64,000 bases of DNA. It comes from Streptomyces sp. NBC_01669 (GTDB lineage Bacteria; Actinomycetota; Actinomycetes; Streptomycetales; Streptomycetaceae). Below are positions 8,566 through 17,004 of the stretch, one piece after another (positions within the stretch are counted from its first letter, which is position 1; each line of letters begins with the position of its first letter). Where the stretch lies: contig NZ_JAPEQG010000001.1 of NCBI RefSeq assembly GCF_026339735.1, positions 5,766,001 to 5,830,000 on the forward strand, read 5' to 3'. The translations under genes and the position numbers were made by a program. Under the pieces are notes generated by a model. It was given only the letters and a program-made list of their open reading frames with translations, was not told the origin of the DNA and did not search any database.

Positions 8566-9690
8566 GTGAGAGTCATCGTCGTAGGAGCCGGCGTGGTGGG
8601 AACCATGCACGCCTGGCACGCAGTGAACCGCGGCCACGAGGTCGTACAGATCGAGCGCGAGAGCGAGGCACGCGGAGCATCGCTCCGCAATTTCGGACAG
8701 ATATGGGTCAGCGGCCGGGCCGGCGGCGAAGAGCTGGAGACCGCGCTGCGCGCCCGCGAACTGTGGGAGGGCATCGGGGAGCAGGTGCCCGGCCTGGGCT
8801 TTCGGCCCTGCGGTTCGCTGACCCCGCTCCGCACCGAGCTGGAGATCGCCGTCGCCGAGGCGGCCGTCGCCCGCCCCGACGCCGCGGCCCGCGGCTACAA
8901 GCTGCTGACGGCCGGCGAGGCCCGCGCGATCAACCCCGCGCTCCGCGGTGACTACGTCGCCGCCCTGTGGTGCGAGCGGGACGCCGCCGTCGAGCCGCGC
9001 ACGGCGCAGCTGGCACTGAAGCAGGAGCTGGTGGCGTCCGGCCGGTACACGTTCCTCGGCGGCCGCGAGGTCCGCGAGGTCGTCGGCACCGCCTCCGTCC
9101 GCGACGACCACGGCGACGTGCACACCGGCGACGCCGTCATCCTGTGCACCGGCGCCTGGCTCGGCGGCCTCGTCCGCGAGCTGGCCGGACCCGAGCTGCC
9201 CGTGCGCCGCGTCCGCCTCCAGATGATGCAGACCGACCCGCTCGGCGAAGCGCTCACCACGTCCGTCGCCGACGCCGACAGCTTCCGCTACTACCCGGCG
9301 TACCGGAGCGAGGCGCTCGACGCCCTCAACGCCGGCCAGGCCCAGGCGCCGACCGCGGCCGAGCACCGGATGCAGCTGCTGATGGTGCAGCGCAGGGACG
9401 GCGGACTGACCATCGGCGACACCCACGAGTACGAGCACCCGTTCGCGTTCGATGTCGTCGAGGAGCCGTACGAGCACCTCACCCGGGTCGTCGAGTCCTT
9501 CCTCGGCCGCCCACTGCCGAGGATCCGCCACCGCTGGGCCGGGGTCTACGCCCAGTGCACCGACACCAGCCGGGTCGTCCACCGCCAGCAGGTGCGGGAC
9601 GGCGTCTGGCTGGTCACCGGGCCGGGCGGCCGCGGCATGACCTGCTCGCCCGCCATCGCCGAAACGACCGCCAACGAACTGGGCTGGTGA
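8566..9690 (+). CDS. FAD-dependent amine oxidoreductase of phosphonate catabolism (TIGR03364-like)
   Basis: A 374-residue D-amino-acid-oxidase-fold flavoprotein. The GTG at 8566 has AGGAG ten bases upstream and places the FAD motif VIVVGAGVVG at residues 3-12. Further fold landmarks are LRNFGQIWVSGR, the segment DAVILCTGAWLGGL and the closing GPGGRGMTCSPAIAE. Proteins of this family recur beside phosphonate genes. Characterised relatives (PbfC/PbfD type) oxidise 2-aminoethylphosphonate or its N-methyl form to phosphonoacetaldehyde. Its stop overlaps the start of the phosphonatase-like gene (GTGA), so product and next enzyme are coupled. No PhnW transaminase gene is seen nearby, so this enzyme probably supplies that step. 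Confidence 0.85.
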   Translation: MRVIVVGAGVVGTMHAWHAVNRGHEVVQIERESEARGASLRNFGQIWVSGRAGGEELETALRARELWEGIGEQVPGLGFRPCGSLTPLRTELEIAVAEAAVARPDAAARGYKLLTAGEARAINPALRGDYVAALWCERDAAVEPRTAQLALKQELVASGRYTFLGGREVREVVGTASVRDDHGDVHTGDAVILCTGAWLGGLVRELAGPELPVRRVRLQMMQTDPLGEALTTSVADADSFRYYPAYRSEALDALNAGQAQAPTAAEHRMQLLMVQRRDGGLTIGDTHEYEHPFAFDVVEEPYEHLTRVVESFLGRPLPRIRHRWAGVYAQCTDTSRVVHRQQVRDGVWLVTGPGGRGMTCSPAIAETTANELGW

Positions 9691-10394
9691 AGAAGTTGAG
9701 CAACACCGACAAGCTGAATCTCGTCGTCCTCGACATGGCCGGGACCACCGTCGCCGACGGCGGCCTCGTCGAGCAGGCCTTCGGCGCCGCCGCCCGGCGC
9801 CTCGGCGTGGCGCCCGGCTCCGCCGACCACGCCGAGAAGCTCGCCTACGTGCGCGCCACCATGGGCGAGTCCAAGATCTCCGTCTTCCGGCACCTCTTCG
9901 GCGACGAGAGCAAGGCCCAGCAGGCCAACCTCGCCTTCGAGGAGGCCTACGGGGAGCTGGTCGACGGCGGCCGCATCGCACCGGTCCCGGGTGCCCGCGC
10001 AGCCATCGAGCGACTCACGGGCGAAGGGCGGACCGTGGTCCTGTCCACCGGCTTCGCCCGCACCACCCAGGACGCGATCCTCTCCGCGCTCGGCTGGCGG
10101 GACCTGGTCGCCCTGACCCTCTGCCCGGCCGACGCGGGCGGCCGCGGCCGCCCCTACCCGGACATGGTCCTCGCCGCGTTCCTGCGCACCGGGGCCGTGG
10201 ACGGCGTCCAGCAGATCGTTGTCGCGGGGGACACCTCGTACGACATGCTCAGTGGCGTACGTTCCGGCGCCGGGATCGTCGCCGGCGTGCTGACCGGCGC
10301 ACACGACAAGGAACAGCTGCAGCGCAACGGCGCCACGCATGTACTCGGCTCGGTCGCCGAGCTGCCGGACCTCATCGCCCGGGCGGAAGCATGA
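9687..10394 (+). CDS. Phosphonatase-like HAD hydrolase (PhnX-related)
   Basis: A 235-residue HAD hydrolase starting at the GTG at 9687 inside the previous stop. HAD motif I, VVLDMAGTT, gives the nucleophile Asp16. Motif II is VLSTGF, and motif IV is VVAGDTSYDMLSG. The cap region reads MGESKISVFRHLF. Lys63 there aligns with the Schiff-base lysine of phosphonoacetaldehyde hydrolase, so C-P bond cleavage of phosphonoacetaldehyde to acetaldehyde and phosphate is plausible. This group (TIGR03351) is called phosphonatase-like because few members have been assayed. The gene is tightly packed, overlapping both neighbours by 4 bp. Confidence 0.85.
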   Translation: MKKLSNTDKLNLVVLDMAGTTVADGGLVEQAFGAAARRLGVAPGSADHAEKLAYVRATMGESKISVFRHLFGDESKAQQANLAFEEAYGELVDGGRIAPVPGARAAIERLTGEGRTVVLSTGFARTTQDAILSALGWRDLVALTLCPADAGGRGRPYPDMVLAAFLRTGAVDGVQQIVVAGDTSYDMLSGVRSGAGIVAGVLTGAHDKEQLQRNGATHVLGSVAELPDLIARAEA

Positions 10395-11482
10395 CCGGCG
10401 GGGCCACCCAGGGCAGCGGTATCCGGTTCGACCGGGTCAGCGTCGCGTACGGCGGGAACATCGTCCTCGACCGGCTCGACCTGACGGTGGAACCCGGCGA
10501 GGTCATGGCCCTGCTCGGGCCGTCCGGGTCCGGCAAGACCACGGCCCTGCGCGCCGTCGCCGGCTTCGTCCGGCCCGTCTCCGGGCGGGTCCGGCTCGGC
10601 GACCGGGACGTCACCGACCTGCCACCGCACAAGCGCGGCATCGGCATGGTCGTCCAGCAGTACGCCCTGTTCCCGCACCTGCGGGTCCGGGACAACGTCG
10701 CCTTCGGCCTCAAGGCCCGCAAGGTCGCGAAGGCGGAGATCCCCGAGCGGGTCGCCGAAGCCCTCGAACTCGTCGGCATGGCCGCGTACGCCACGCGCTA
10801 CCCGCGCGAGCTCTCCGGGGGACAGCAGCAGCGCGTCGCCATCGCCCGCGCGCTCGCCATCCGCCCCGGCGTGCTCCTGCTCGACGAACCGCTGTCCGCA
10901 CTCGACGCCCAGCTGCGCTCCGGGATGCTCGCCGAACTGGCGCGGCTGCACCGGGAGTTGCCGGACGTCTCCATTCTGTACGTCACGCACGACCAGGTCG
11001 AGGCGCTGACTCTCGCCGACCGGATCGCGGTCATGGACAAGGCGCGGCTCCAGGACTGCGGCACCCCGCAGGAGTTGTACCGACGCCCGCGTACGGAGTT
11101 CACCGCGTCGTTCGTCGGCAACGCCAACCTGCTGCCGGTCACCGTCACAGGCGCCACCGGCGCCGTGGACTTCGCCGGGCACGCACTCGCCGTGCCGACC
11201 GGCGAGGTGGCGGGCGGCGTCACCGCCACCCTCTGCGTCCGGCCCCACCTGGTCGGACTCGGCGACGGCCCCAACGCGCTGACCGGCACTCTCGCCGAGG
11301 TCCAGTGGCGCGGCTCCACCCACCGGCTGTACGTCGACATCCACGGCCACCGGATCAAGGCCGACCTGCGCGAACTTCGCGAGACCCCGGCGCTCGGCGA
11401 CAAGGTCACCGTGCACTTCGCCGCCGAGGACGCGGTGCTGCTGCCGGCGGGCGCCGGCTTCGGGGGAGGGGTTCATGGCTAG
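10391..11482 (+). CDS. ABC transporter ATP-binding protein (2-aminoethylphosphonate type)
   Basis: A 363-residue PotA/UgpC-style ATPase. It has Walker A GPSGSGKTT at about residues 39-47, a Q-loop (VQQYALFPHL), signature LSGGQQQR, Walker B VLLLDEPLSAL and the H-loop His in YVTHDQ. A TOBE domain follows, from about residue 240. Its ATG overlaps the phosphonatase stop (ATGA). Together with the two permeases and the binding lipoprotein that follow it makes a type I importer, whose likely substrate is 2-aminoethylphosphonate or a methylated form given the operon partners. Confidence 0.92.
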   Translation: MTGGATQGSGIRFDRVSVAYGGNIVLDRLDLTVEPGEVMALLGPSGSGKTTALRAVAGFVRPVSGRVRLGDRDVTDLPPHKRGIGMVVQQYALFPHLRVRDNVAFGLKARKVAKAEIPERVAEALELVGMAAYATRYPRELSGGQQQRVAIARALAIRPGVLLLDEPLSALDAQLRSGMLAELARLHRELPDVSILYVTHDQVEALTLADRIAVMDKARLQDCGTPQELYRRPRTEFTASFVGNANLLPVTVTGATGAVDFAGHALAVPTGEVAGGVTATLCVRPHLVGLGDGPNALTGTLAEVQWRGSTHRLYVDIHGHRIKADLRELRETPALGDKVTVHFAAEDAVLLPAGAGFGGGVHG

Positions 11483-12365
11483 CGCCGTGGCCGGAGACGT
11501 GTCCGCGGGTGCGTCCGGCAGCCGTCCTGTCCTCAATCGCCGGACGGGCCCCAGCAATCTCGTCTGGGCGCTCCCGCCCGTCGCCGTCCTCGCCCTCGTC
11601 TTCCTGTACCCGCTGGCCCTCGTCGTCCAGCAGTCCGTCAGCCCGGACGAGGGCGGCACCTCGCTCGCCCCGTACGGCGACGTCTTCGCCTCCGCGTCGT
11701 TCCGCTCGGCACTGACCACCACCGTCTGGCTCGCCGTCGGCTCGACGGTCGGTTGTCTGGTGCTGGGCTTCGTCCTCGCGCTGGTGATCGCCTTCGTGCC
11801 GTTTCCCGGCGGCCGGGCGGTCGCCAGGTTCATCGACGTCTTCCTCTCCTTCCCGTCCTTCCTGATCACGCTCGCCCTGCTGTTCATCTACGGCACCGTC
11901 GGCATGGCCAACGGCGTCTGGACGGATGTCACCGGGGCGGCGGACGGACCCTTCCACTTCCTCACCACCCCGTGGGGTGTCCTCCTCGCCGAGATCACGT
12001 ACTTCACCCCGTTCGTGATGCGGCCGCTGCTCGCCGCGTTCTCCCAGCTCGACACCGCGCAACTGGAGGTGGCGTCCTCCCTGGGCGCGAAGCCGGCCCG
12101 GATCGTGCGGCAGGTGATCCTCCCGGAGGCACTCCCGGCGCTCGCCGCGGGCGGCTCCCTCGTCCTCGTGATGTGCCTCAACGAGTTCGGCATCGTGCTG
12201 TTCACCGGCGCGAAAGGTGTCACGACCCTGCCGATGCTGGTCTACGGCAAAGCGATCCTGGAGTCCGACTACCCGGCCGCCTGCGTCGTCGCCGTCGTCA
12301 ACATCGCGATCTCCGTCGGTCTCTACAGCCTGTATCGGATGGTGAGCCGCCGTGTTGGTGCATAG
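11475..12365 (+). CDS. ABC transporter permease (phosphonate importer), subunit 1
   Basis: A 296-residue inner-membrane protein with six predicted helices. It overlaps the ATPase gene by 8 bp. The EAA loop that contacts the ATPase is seen as QLEVASSLGAKPARIVRQVILPEALP. Its neighbours and the PotB/AfuB-like architecture match 2-aminoethylphosphonate importers. The N-terminal 25 residues are polar and probably cytosolic. Confidence 0.9.
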   Translation: MASAVAGDVSAGASGSRPVLNRRTGPSNLVWALPPVAVLALVFLYPLALVVQQSVSPDEGGTSLAPYGDVFASASFRSALTTTVWLAVGSTVGCLVLGFVLALVIAFVPFPGGRAVARFIDVFLSFPSFLITLALLFIYGTVGMANGVWTDVTGAADGPFHFLTTPWGVLLAEITYFTPFVMRPLLAAFSQLDTAQLEVASSLGAKPARIVRQVILPEALPALAAGGSLVLVMCLNEFGIVLFTGAKGVTTLPMLVYGKAILESDYPAACVVAVVNIAISVGLYSLYRMVSRRVGA

Positions 12366-13149
12366 CCGTACCGGGAAGTGGGCCACGTGGGCCGTGTTCT
12401 TCCTGCTCTTCGTCCCGCTGTTCGCGGTGCCGCTGCTGGTGATCGTCGCCGCGTCGTTCACCACCAACTGGTCCGGCGCCTTCCCGTCGGGGCCGACTTC
12501 CGAGCACTACAAGGCCGCCACCAGCGGCGACTCGCTCCAGGCCCTCACCACCAGCCTGATCACCGCCGTCAGCGCCAGCCTGCTCGCCCTCACCGTCGGC
12601 TCCTGGGCCGCGCTCGCCGCCGCCTCGCTGCGACGGCGCGGACGCCGTTTCCTGGACGGGCTGTTCATGCTGCCGGTCGCCGTGCCGTCCGTCGTCGTCG
12701 GTCTCGCCGTGCTCGTCGCGTTCAGCAAGCCTCCGATGCTGCTCAACGGAACGCGCTGGATCGTGATCCTGGCGCACACCATTCTTGTCACGGCGTTTGC
12801 CTATCAGTCGGTTTCAGCCGCAATAGTGCGTCTTGACCCGATGTACGAACAGGCGGCGGCCAGTCTCGGCGCCCGCCCGTCCTACGTCCTGTGGCGGATC
12901 AGACTGCCGCTCCTGCTGCCCGCCCTCACCGCGGCCGCAGGGCTCTGCTTCGCCCTGTCCATGGGCGAGTTGAGCGCCACGATGATGCTCTACCCGCCCG
13001 ACTGGACTCCGCTTCCGGTGCAGATCTTCGCGGCGACCGACCGCGGCTCGCTCTTCACCGGTGCCGCGGTCGCGGTGGTCCTCATGGGGACGACGCTGCT
13101 CGTGCTCCTCGGCGTCGCCCGCATCCGCACCAGGGCCTCGTACCGCTGA
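12352..13149 (+). CDS. ABC transporter permease (phosphonate importer), subunit 2
   Basis: A 265-residue inner-membrane protein (GTG start at 12352, overlapping the preceding gene by 14 bp) with six helices. Its EAA loop is YEQAAASLGARPSYVLWRIRLP. A central helix pair carries MLPVAVPSVVVGLAVLVA. It pairs with the preceding permease to form the membrane channel of the phosphonate importer. Forty bases downstream comes the binding-protein gene with its own AGGAG ribosome site. Confidence 0.9.
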   Translation: MLVHSRTGKWATWAVFFLLFVPLFAVPLLVIVAASFTTNWSGAFPSGPTSEHYKAATSGDSLQALTTSLITAVSASLLALTVGSWAALAAASLRRRGRRFLDGLFMLPVAVPSVVVGLAVLVAFSKPPMLLNGTRWIVILAHTILVTAFAYQSVSAAIVRLDPMYEQAAASLGARPSYVLWRIRLPLLLPALTAAAGLCFALSMGELSATMMLYPPDWTPLPVQIFAATDRGSLFTGAAVAVVLMGTTLLVLLGVARIRTRASYR

Positions 13150-13189
13150 CACCCCGACGCTTACTCACCTTTCAGGAGATACGACACCC

Positions 13190-14251
13190 ATGCGCAAGAA
13201 CCTCCTCAAGCCGGTAGCCGCCGTCACCGGCTGCCTCGCCCTCGCCGCCACCCTCTCCGCCTGCGGCGGGTCCTCCGCCGCCTCCGACGAGAAGGTCGTC
13301 ACCGTCTACAGCGCCGACGGGCTCAAGGGCGAGAACGGCGACGGCTGGTACGACAAGGTCTTCAAGGACTTCGAGAAGAAGACCGGCATCAAGGTCAAGT
13401 ACGTGGAGGGCGGTTCCGGCGAGATGGTGCAGCGCGCCGTCCGCGAGAAGTCCAACACCCAGGCCGACGTCCTCGTCACCCTTCCGCCGTTCATCCAGCA
13501 GGCCGACTCCAAGGGCCTGCTGACGGCGTACGAACCGGCCGGCTCCGACCAGGTCGACGGCGCCGACAAGGCGTCCGACGGAAAGTGGACCTCGGTCGTC
13601 AACAACTACTTCGGGTTCGTCTACAACAAGAAGGAGCTGAAGACCGCGCCCGCCACCTGGGAGGAGCTCCTCGACGGGACGTACAAGGAGAAGATCCAGT
13701 ACTCCACCCCCGGAGTCGCCGGTGACGGCACGGCCGTGCTCATCAAGGCCATGCACGACTTCGGCGGCAAGGAGCCGGCGATGGAGTACCTGAAGAAGCT
13801 CCAGGCCAACAACGTCGGCCCGTCCGCCTCCACCGGCAAGCTCGCCCCCAAGGTGGACAAGGGCGAGCTCCTCGTCGCCAACGGTGACGTCCAGATGAAC
13901 TACGCCCAGTCCAAGGACATGCCGAACCTCGGCATCTGGTTCCCCGCGAAGGCCGGCTCCAAGCCCACCACCTTCGCCCTGCCGTACGCGGCCGGACTGG
14001 TCGACAAGGCTCCGCACAGCGCCAACGGCAAGAAGCTGCTCGACTTCATGCTCTCCGAGCAGGCGCAGAAGGACGTCAGCGAGGTCGGCGGCGGCTTCTC
14101 CGCCCGTAAGGACGTCGAGGCCACCGACGCCAACGCGATCGCGCTGACCGGGCTGATGGACGGCGTGGAGATCTTCGAGCCGGACTGGTCGGACATCGGC
14201 ACTCACCTGGACGACTACGTCGACGCCTGGAAGACCGCCACCGGCAGCTGA
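13190..14251 (+). CDS. 2-Aminoethylphosphonate-type ABC transporter substrate-binding lipoprotein
   Basis: A 353-residue lipoprotein with lipobox LSAC; Cys25 would be the first mature residue. The ATG at 13190 has AGGAG at 13173. The mature part is an iron/spermidine-type (SBP_bac_1) two-lobed binding protein, beginning VVTVYSADGL and containing VVNNYFGFVYNKKEL, a common hinge-strand pattern. Family members next to PhnX-like and FAD genes (TIGR03261 group) bind 2-aminoethylphosphonate; that specificity is inferred here. It is the last gene of the tight run; a hairpin follows about 80 bp later. Confidence 0.88.
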   Translation: MRKNLLKPVAAVTGCLALAATLSACGGSSAASDEKVVTVYSADGLKGENGDGWYDKVFKDFEKKTGIKVKYVEGGSGEMVQRAVREKSNTQADVLVTLPPFIQQADSKGLLTAYEPAGSDQVDGADKASDGKWTSVVNNYFGFVYNKKELKTAPATWEELLDGTYKEKIQYSTPGVAGDGTAVLIKAMHDFGGKEPAMEYLKKLQANNVGPSASTGKLAPKVDKGELLVANGDVQMNYAQSKDMPNLGIWFPAKAGSKPTTFALPYAAGLVDKAPHSANGKKLLDFMLSEQAQKDVSEVGGGFSARKDVEATDANAIALTGLMDGVEIFEPDWSDIGTHLDDYVDAWKTATGS

Positions 14252-14302
14252 ACCCCCGCTCGGCGGGGCCTGGTACCGATATGGACCACCGGTGATCCGC
14301 AC

Positions 14303-14325
14303 CGGAAAGATAACGGGTCTGGACT
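14303..14325 (+). promoter_or_regulatory. Candidate GntR operator, copy 2
   Basis: This 23-bp element, core TAACGGGTCTGGACT, matches the element at 8467-8489 at 19 of 23 positions. It lies upstream of the NagD-like phosphatase gene, so that gene probably shares the regulator of the phosphonate operon. GGTCTGGAC also resembles sites of other HutC-type GntR proteins. Confidence 0.5.
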
Positions 14326-14328
14326 GAA

Positions 14329-14360
14329 GCTCAACTCCTCGCCAAAGGGGGGAGTTGAGC
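14329..14360 (+). terminator. Hairpin downstream of phosphonate transporter operon
   Basis: GCTCAACTCC (14329-14338) and GGAGTTGAGC (14351-14360) form a perfect 10-bp stem with a 12-nt loop. There is no U run, which is usual in Streptomyces. The 3' arm also contains a GGGGGAG ribosome-site-like sequence ahead of an in-frame ATG at 14363, so the hairpin could instead modulate translation of the next gene. Confidence 0.5.
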
Positions 14361-14512
14361 GCATGTCCGGTGGGGGGCCGGATCGGTCCGGTTCGGGGAC
14401 GGGACCGCCGCCGCCCCCGTCACCTGCCCGTACCTCTAAAATCGGTGACGTCGGCGCTGCACAACGCGGTGCCGCCGGCGTCCCCGCACACGGCGTACGG
14501 CAGGAGTCCCAC

Positions 14513-15301
14513 ATGGCAGAGCGCAAGCCGATCACATCCTGGCTCACCGACATGGACGGAGTCCTCATCCACGAGGGCACGCCGATCCCCGGGGCCGACG
14601 CCTTCATCAAGCGGCTGCGGGATTCCGGGCTGCCGTTCCTGGTCCTCACCAACAATTCGATCTACACGGCGCGCGACCTGCACGCCAGGCTGGCACGCAT
14701 GGGTCTCGACGTCCCGGTCGAGAACATATGGACCTCCGCGCTGGCCACCGCGAAGTTCCTCGACGATCAGCGGCCGGGCGGCACCGCCTATGTCATCGGC
14801 GAGGCCGGACTCACCACCGCGCTGCACGACATCGGCTATGTCCTCACCGACCAGGAGCCGGACTACGTCGTCCTCGGTGAGACCCGGACGTACAGCTTCG
14901 AGGCGCTCACCAAGGCGATCCGGCTGATCAACGGCGGCGCCCGCTTCATCTGCACCAACCCCGACGAGACCGGCCCGTCGGCCCAGGGCCCGCTGCCCGC
15001 CACCGGGGCCGTCGCCGCGCTGATCACCAAGGCCACCGGCAAGGACCCGTACTTCGCGGGCAAGCCCAACCCGCTGATGATGCGCACCGGTCTGAACGCG
15101 ATCGGTGCCCACTCCGAGTCCAGCGCGATGATCGGCGACCGGATGGACACCGATGTGCTCGCCGGCCTGGAGGCAGGCATGCACACCTTCCTGGTGCTGA
15201 CCGGCCTGACGACCCCCGCCGACATCGACCGCTACCCGTTCCGGCCCTCCACGGTCGTCGACTCCATCGCCGACCTGGTCGACCTCGTCGACGTGAGCTG
15301 A
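14513..15301 (+). CDS. HAD-IIA (NagD-like) phosphatase
   Basis: A 262-residue phosphatase from the ATG at 14513, with AGGAG ten bases upstream. An in-frame ATG at 14363 would add 50 low-complexity residues. HAD motif I is TDMDGVLIHEG, motif II is LTNNSIYTARD and motif III/IV is GDRMDTDVLAGLEAG. The large cap of subclass IIA lies between motifs II and III. NagD-type enzymes dephosphorylate small sugar or nucleotide phosphates; the substrate is unknown. The candidate GntR operator upstream and the position at the end of the phosphonate cluster suggest a role in phosphate release from phosphonate breakdown products. Confidence 0.88.
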   Translation: MAERKPITSWLTDMDGVLIHEGTPIPGADAFIKRLRDSGLPFLVLTNNSIYTARDLHARLARMGLDVPVENIWTSALATAKFLDDQRPGGTAYVIGEAGLTTALHDIGYVLTDQEPDYVVLGETRTYSFEALTKAIRLINGGARFICTNPDETGPSAQGPLPATGAVAALITKATGKDPYFAGKPNPLMMRTGLNAIGAHSESSAMIGDRMDTDVLAGLEAGMHTFLVLTGLTTPADIDRYPFRPSTVVDSIADLVDLVDVS

Positions 15302-15307
15302 GCGCCA

Positions 15308-15340
15308 TGCGGGGAAGGCCGCCTGCGCGCCTTCCCCGCA
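15308..15340 (+). terminator. Intrinsic terminator hairpin after NagD-like gene
   Basis: TGCGGGGAAGGC (15308-15319) pairs perfectly with GCCTTCCCCGCA (15329-15340) around a 9-nt loop. It starts 7 bp after the stop codon and lacks a U tract, as is common in high-GC organisms. Confidence 0.75.
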
Positions 15341-15444
15341 CCCCCTCGTTTCCCGCGAGGCGCTGAACCCGCACGGCCCAGTCCCTGACCCCTGCGGATG
15401 CGAAAAGCCGCCGGACGCGTGAACCTGCCATAAGGAGGTTCACG

Positions 15445-16023
15445 ATGCGTTCCATACCCCTCACGTTCTGTGGGGCCGCGGTGATCGCGGCGACCCTGAT
15501 ACCCGCTCCCGCCGCACTGGCCGACTCCGGCTCCGGCTCCGGCTCCGGGAAGGACTCGAAGTCCCACGCCACCCTCTCGGTGACCCCGTCCTCCCTCGCC
15601 CCCGGCGATGACGTGGACCTGCAGGTCGACGGCTGCAAGGGCAAGGAGGGCAAAGGGATCTCCGACGCCTTCGCCTCCGATGCGCGCCTCACGGCCGACG
15701 ACCGCGGCGGGCTCATCACCCGGGCCAGGATTCGCTCCGACGCCGCACCCGGCGCATACGACATCTGGGTGACCTGTGACGGCGACCAGGACACCAGGGT
15801 GTCCGGCACCGTCACCGTCGTCGCAGGCGACCGTTCCGAACCGCTCACCCCGATCGCCCCGGTCCGCGCCGGTGGCGGAGGCACCGCCGTCGTCACCGAG
15901 CAGACGGCCGAGCAGGACGGCCCCGGCACCGCGCACGCCGTGCTCGGGCTGGCCCTGGCCGCCGTCGCAGCCGTCGCCGTGGCCCTCCGCAGCGTCCGCC
16001 GTCGCCGCCCGACCGCGGACTGA
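15445..16023 (+). CDS. Small secreted, C-terminally membrane-anchored protein (sortase partner)
   Basis: A 192-residue protein with a strong AAGGAGG ribosome site. Residues 1-26 form a signal peptide ending ALA. A short Ser/Gly run follows, then an Ig/beta-sandwich-like domain (VTPSSLAPGDDVDLQV to TVTVVAGD, about residues 42-130). A C-terminal helix (about residues 163-183) ends in RSVRRRRP. There is no LPxTG-type motif, so the protein is membrane-anchored rather than an obvious sortase substrate. The class F sortase gene starts 5 bp after its stop, a pairing common in Streptomyces, so the two probably work together. Confidence 0.75.
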   Translation: MRSIPLTFCGAAVIAATLIPAPAALADSGSGSGSGKDSKSHATLSVTPSSLAPGDDVDLQVDGCKGKEGKGISDAFASDARLTADDRGGLITRARIRSDAAPGAYDIWVTCDGDQDTRVSGTVTVVAGDRSEPLTPIAPVRAGGGGTAVVTEQTAEQDGPGTAHAVLGLALAAVAAVAVALRSVRRRRPTAD

Positions 16024-16028
16024 GCGAG

Positions 16029-16712
16029 ATGTCCGCCTCGGACCGCCCGGCAGGGACCGGCCGGCTGCTCACCGGGGTGGCCTGGGCCACCCTGCTCCTG
16101 GGCCTGTGGCTCTGGGGCCGCGGCATCACCGACGGCTCCGGCGCCAGCTCCGCCCCGACCACCGGTGACATCGCGGCGGTCGGGCGCCCCCACGGCGTAC
16201 CACTGCCCGCGGCGCACGCCCCGATCAAGGGCGCGGCGCCGGAACGCGTCGAGATTCCCTCGATAGGGGTCCGGGCCCCCGTCGTCGCCCGCGGCCTGGA
16301 CAAGGCGGGGGCGATCGACCCGCCACCGTTCGCGAAACCGCAGACCGTCGGCTGGTACGGCAGCGGCACCCGACCCGGCGCGGCGGGCGCCGCGCTCCTC
16401 GTCGGCCACGTCGACACCGAGACCAAACCGGCCGTCTTCTACGGACTGAGCGCGGCCCGCCCCGGCGCGAAGATCCGGGTCGTCCGGACGGACGGCTCGG
16501 TCGCCGAATTCACCATCGACGACGTCCAGGTCTTCACCCGGGAACGCTTCGACGCCCACAAGGCCTACGGGCCCCGCAAGGACGGCCGGGCGGAGCTGCG
16601 GCTGATCACCTGCGGCGGCACGTTCGACCGCGCGTCGCACGAGTACAACGCCAATGTGGTCGTCTCGGCGTACCTGACCGGCGAGCAGCCGTCCGCGGGC
16701 AATTCCGCTTAG
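16029..16712 (+). CDS. Class F sortase
   Basis: A 227-residue protein with one N-terminal membrane helix (residues 14-32) and an extracellular sortase domain from about residue 70. Catalytic His127 lies in LLVGHVDT and Cys195 in LRLITCGGTFD, followed by YNANVVVSAY as in class F enzymes of Actinobacteria. Sortases cleave sorting motifs and join proteins to the cell wall. Substrates of class F enzymes in Streptomyces are poorly known. It overlaps nothing but is five bases from the upstream secreted protein gene, so it is co-transcribed with it. Confidence 0.9.
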   Translation: MSASDRPAGTGRLLTGVAWATLLLGLWLWGRGITDGSGASSAPTTGDIAAVGRPHGVPLPAAHAPIKGAAPERVEIPSIGVRAPVVARGLDKAGAIDPPPFAKPQTVGWYGSGTRPGAAGAALLVGHVDTETKPAVFYGLSAARPGAKIRVVRTDGSVAEFTIDDVQVFTRERFDAHKAYGPRKDGRAELRLITCGGTFDRASHEYNANVVVSAYLTGEQPSAGNSA

Positions 16713-17004
16713 CGGACTGTCCGGTGGATGGGTACACCTGGCCCGGCCGGCCGCCCGCTTTCCCCCCGGGGCGCCGACCGGGCCGGTCCTCGACCGCGGT
16801 GCGCGGGCTGCGGGAGAAGCCCGGCGCCGACACGGGAGGCAAAGGGGGGCGTGTGGGCCACTACGCGTCACTGTAGGGCGCGCAACTGCCCACACCCAAC
16901 AGATATTTGACGATACGTCCAGAACTGGTCGCTCTCCGTCGTTCGACGTCTGGGTGTGTCAGGATGGATTCGCCCGGTCTTGTCCGGTGCCCAAGGGGGA
17001 GTGG

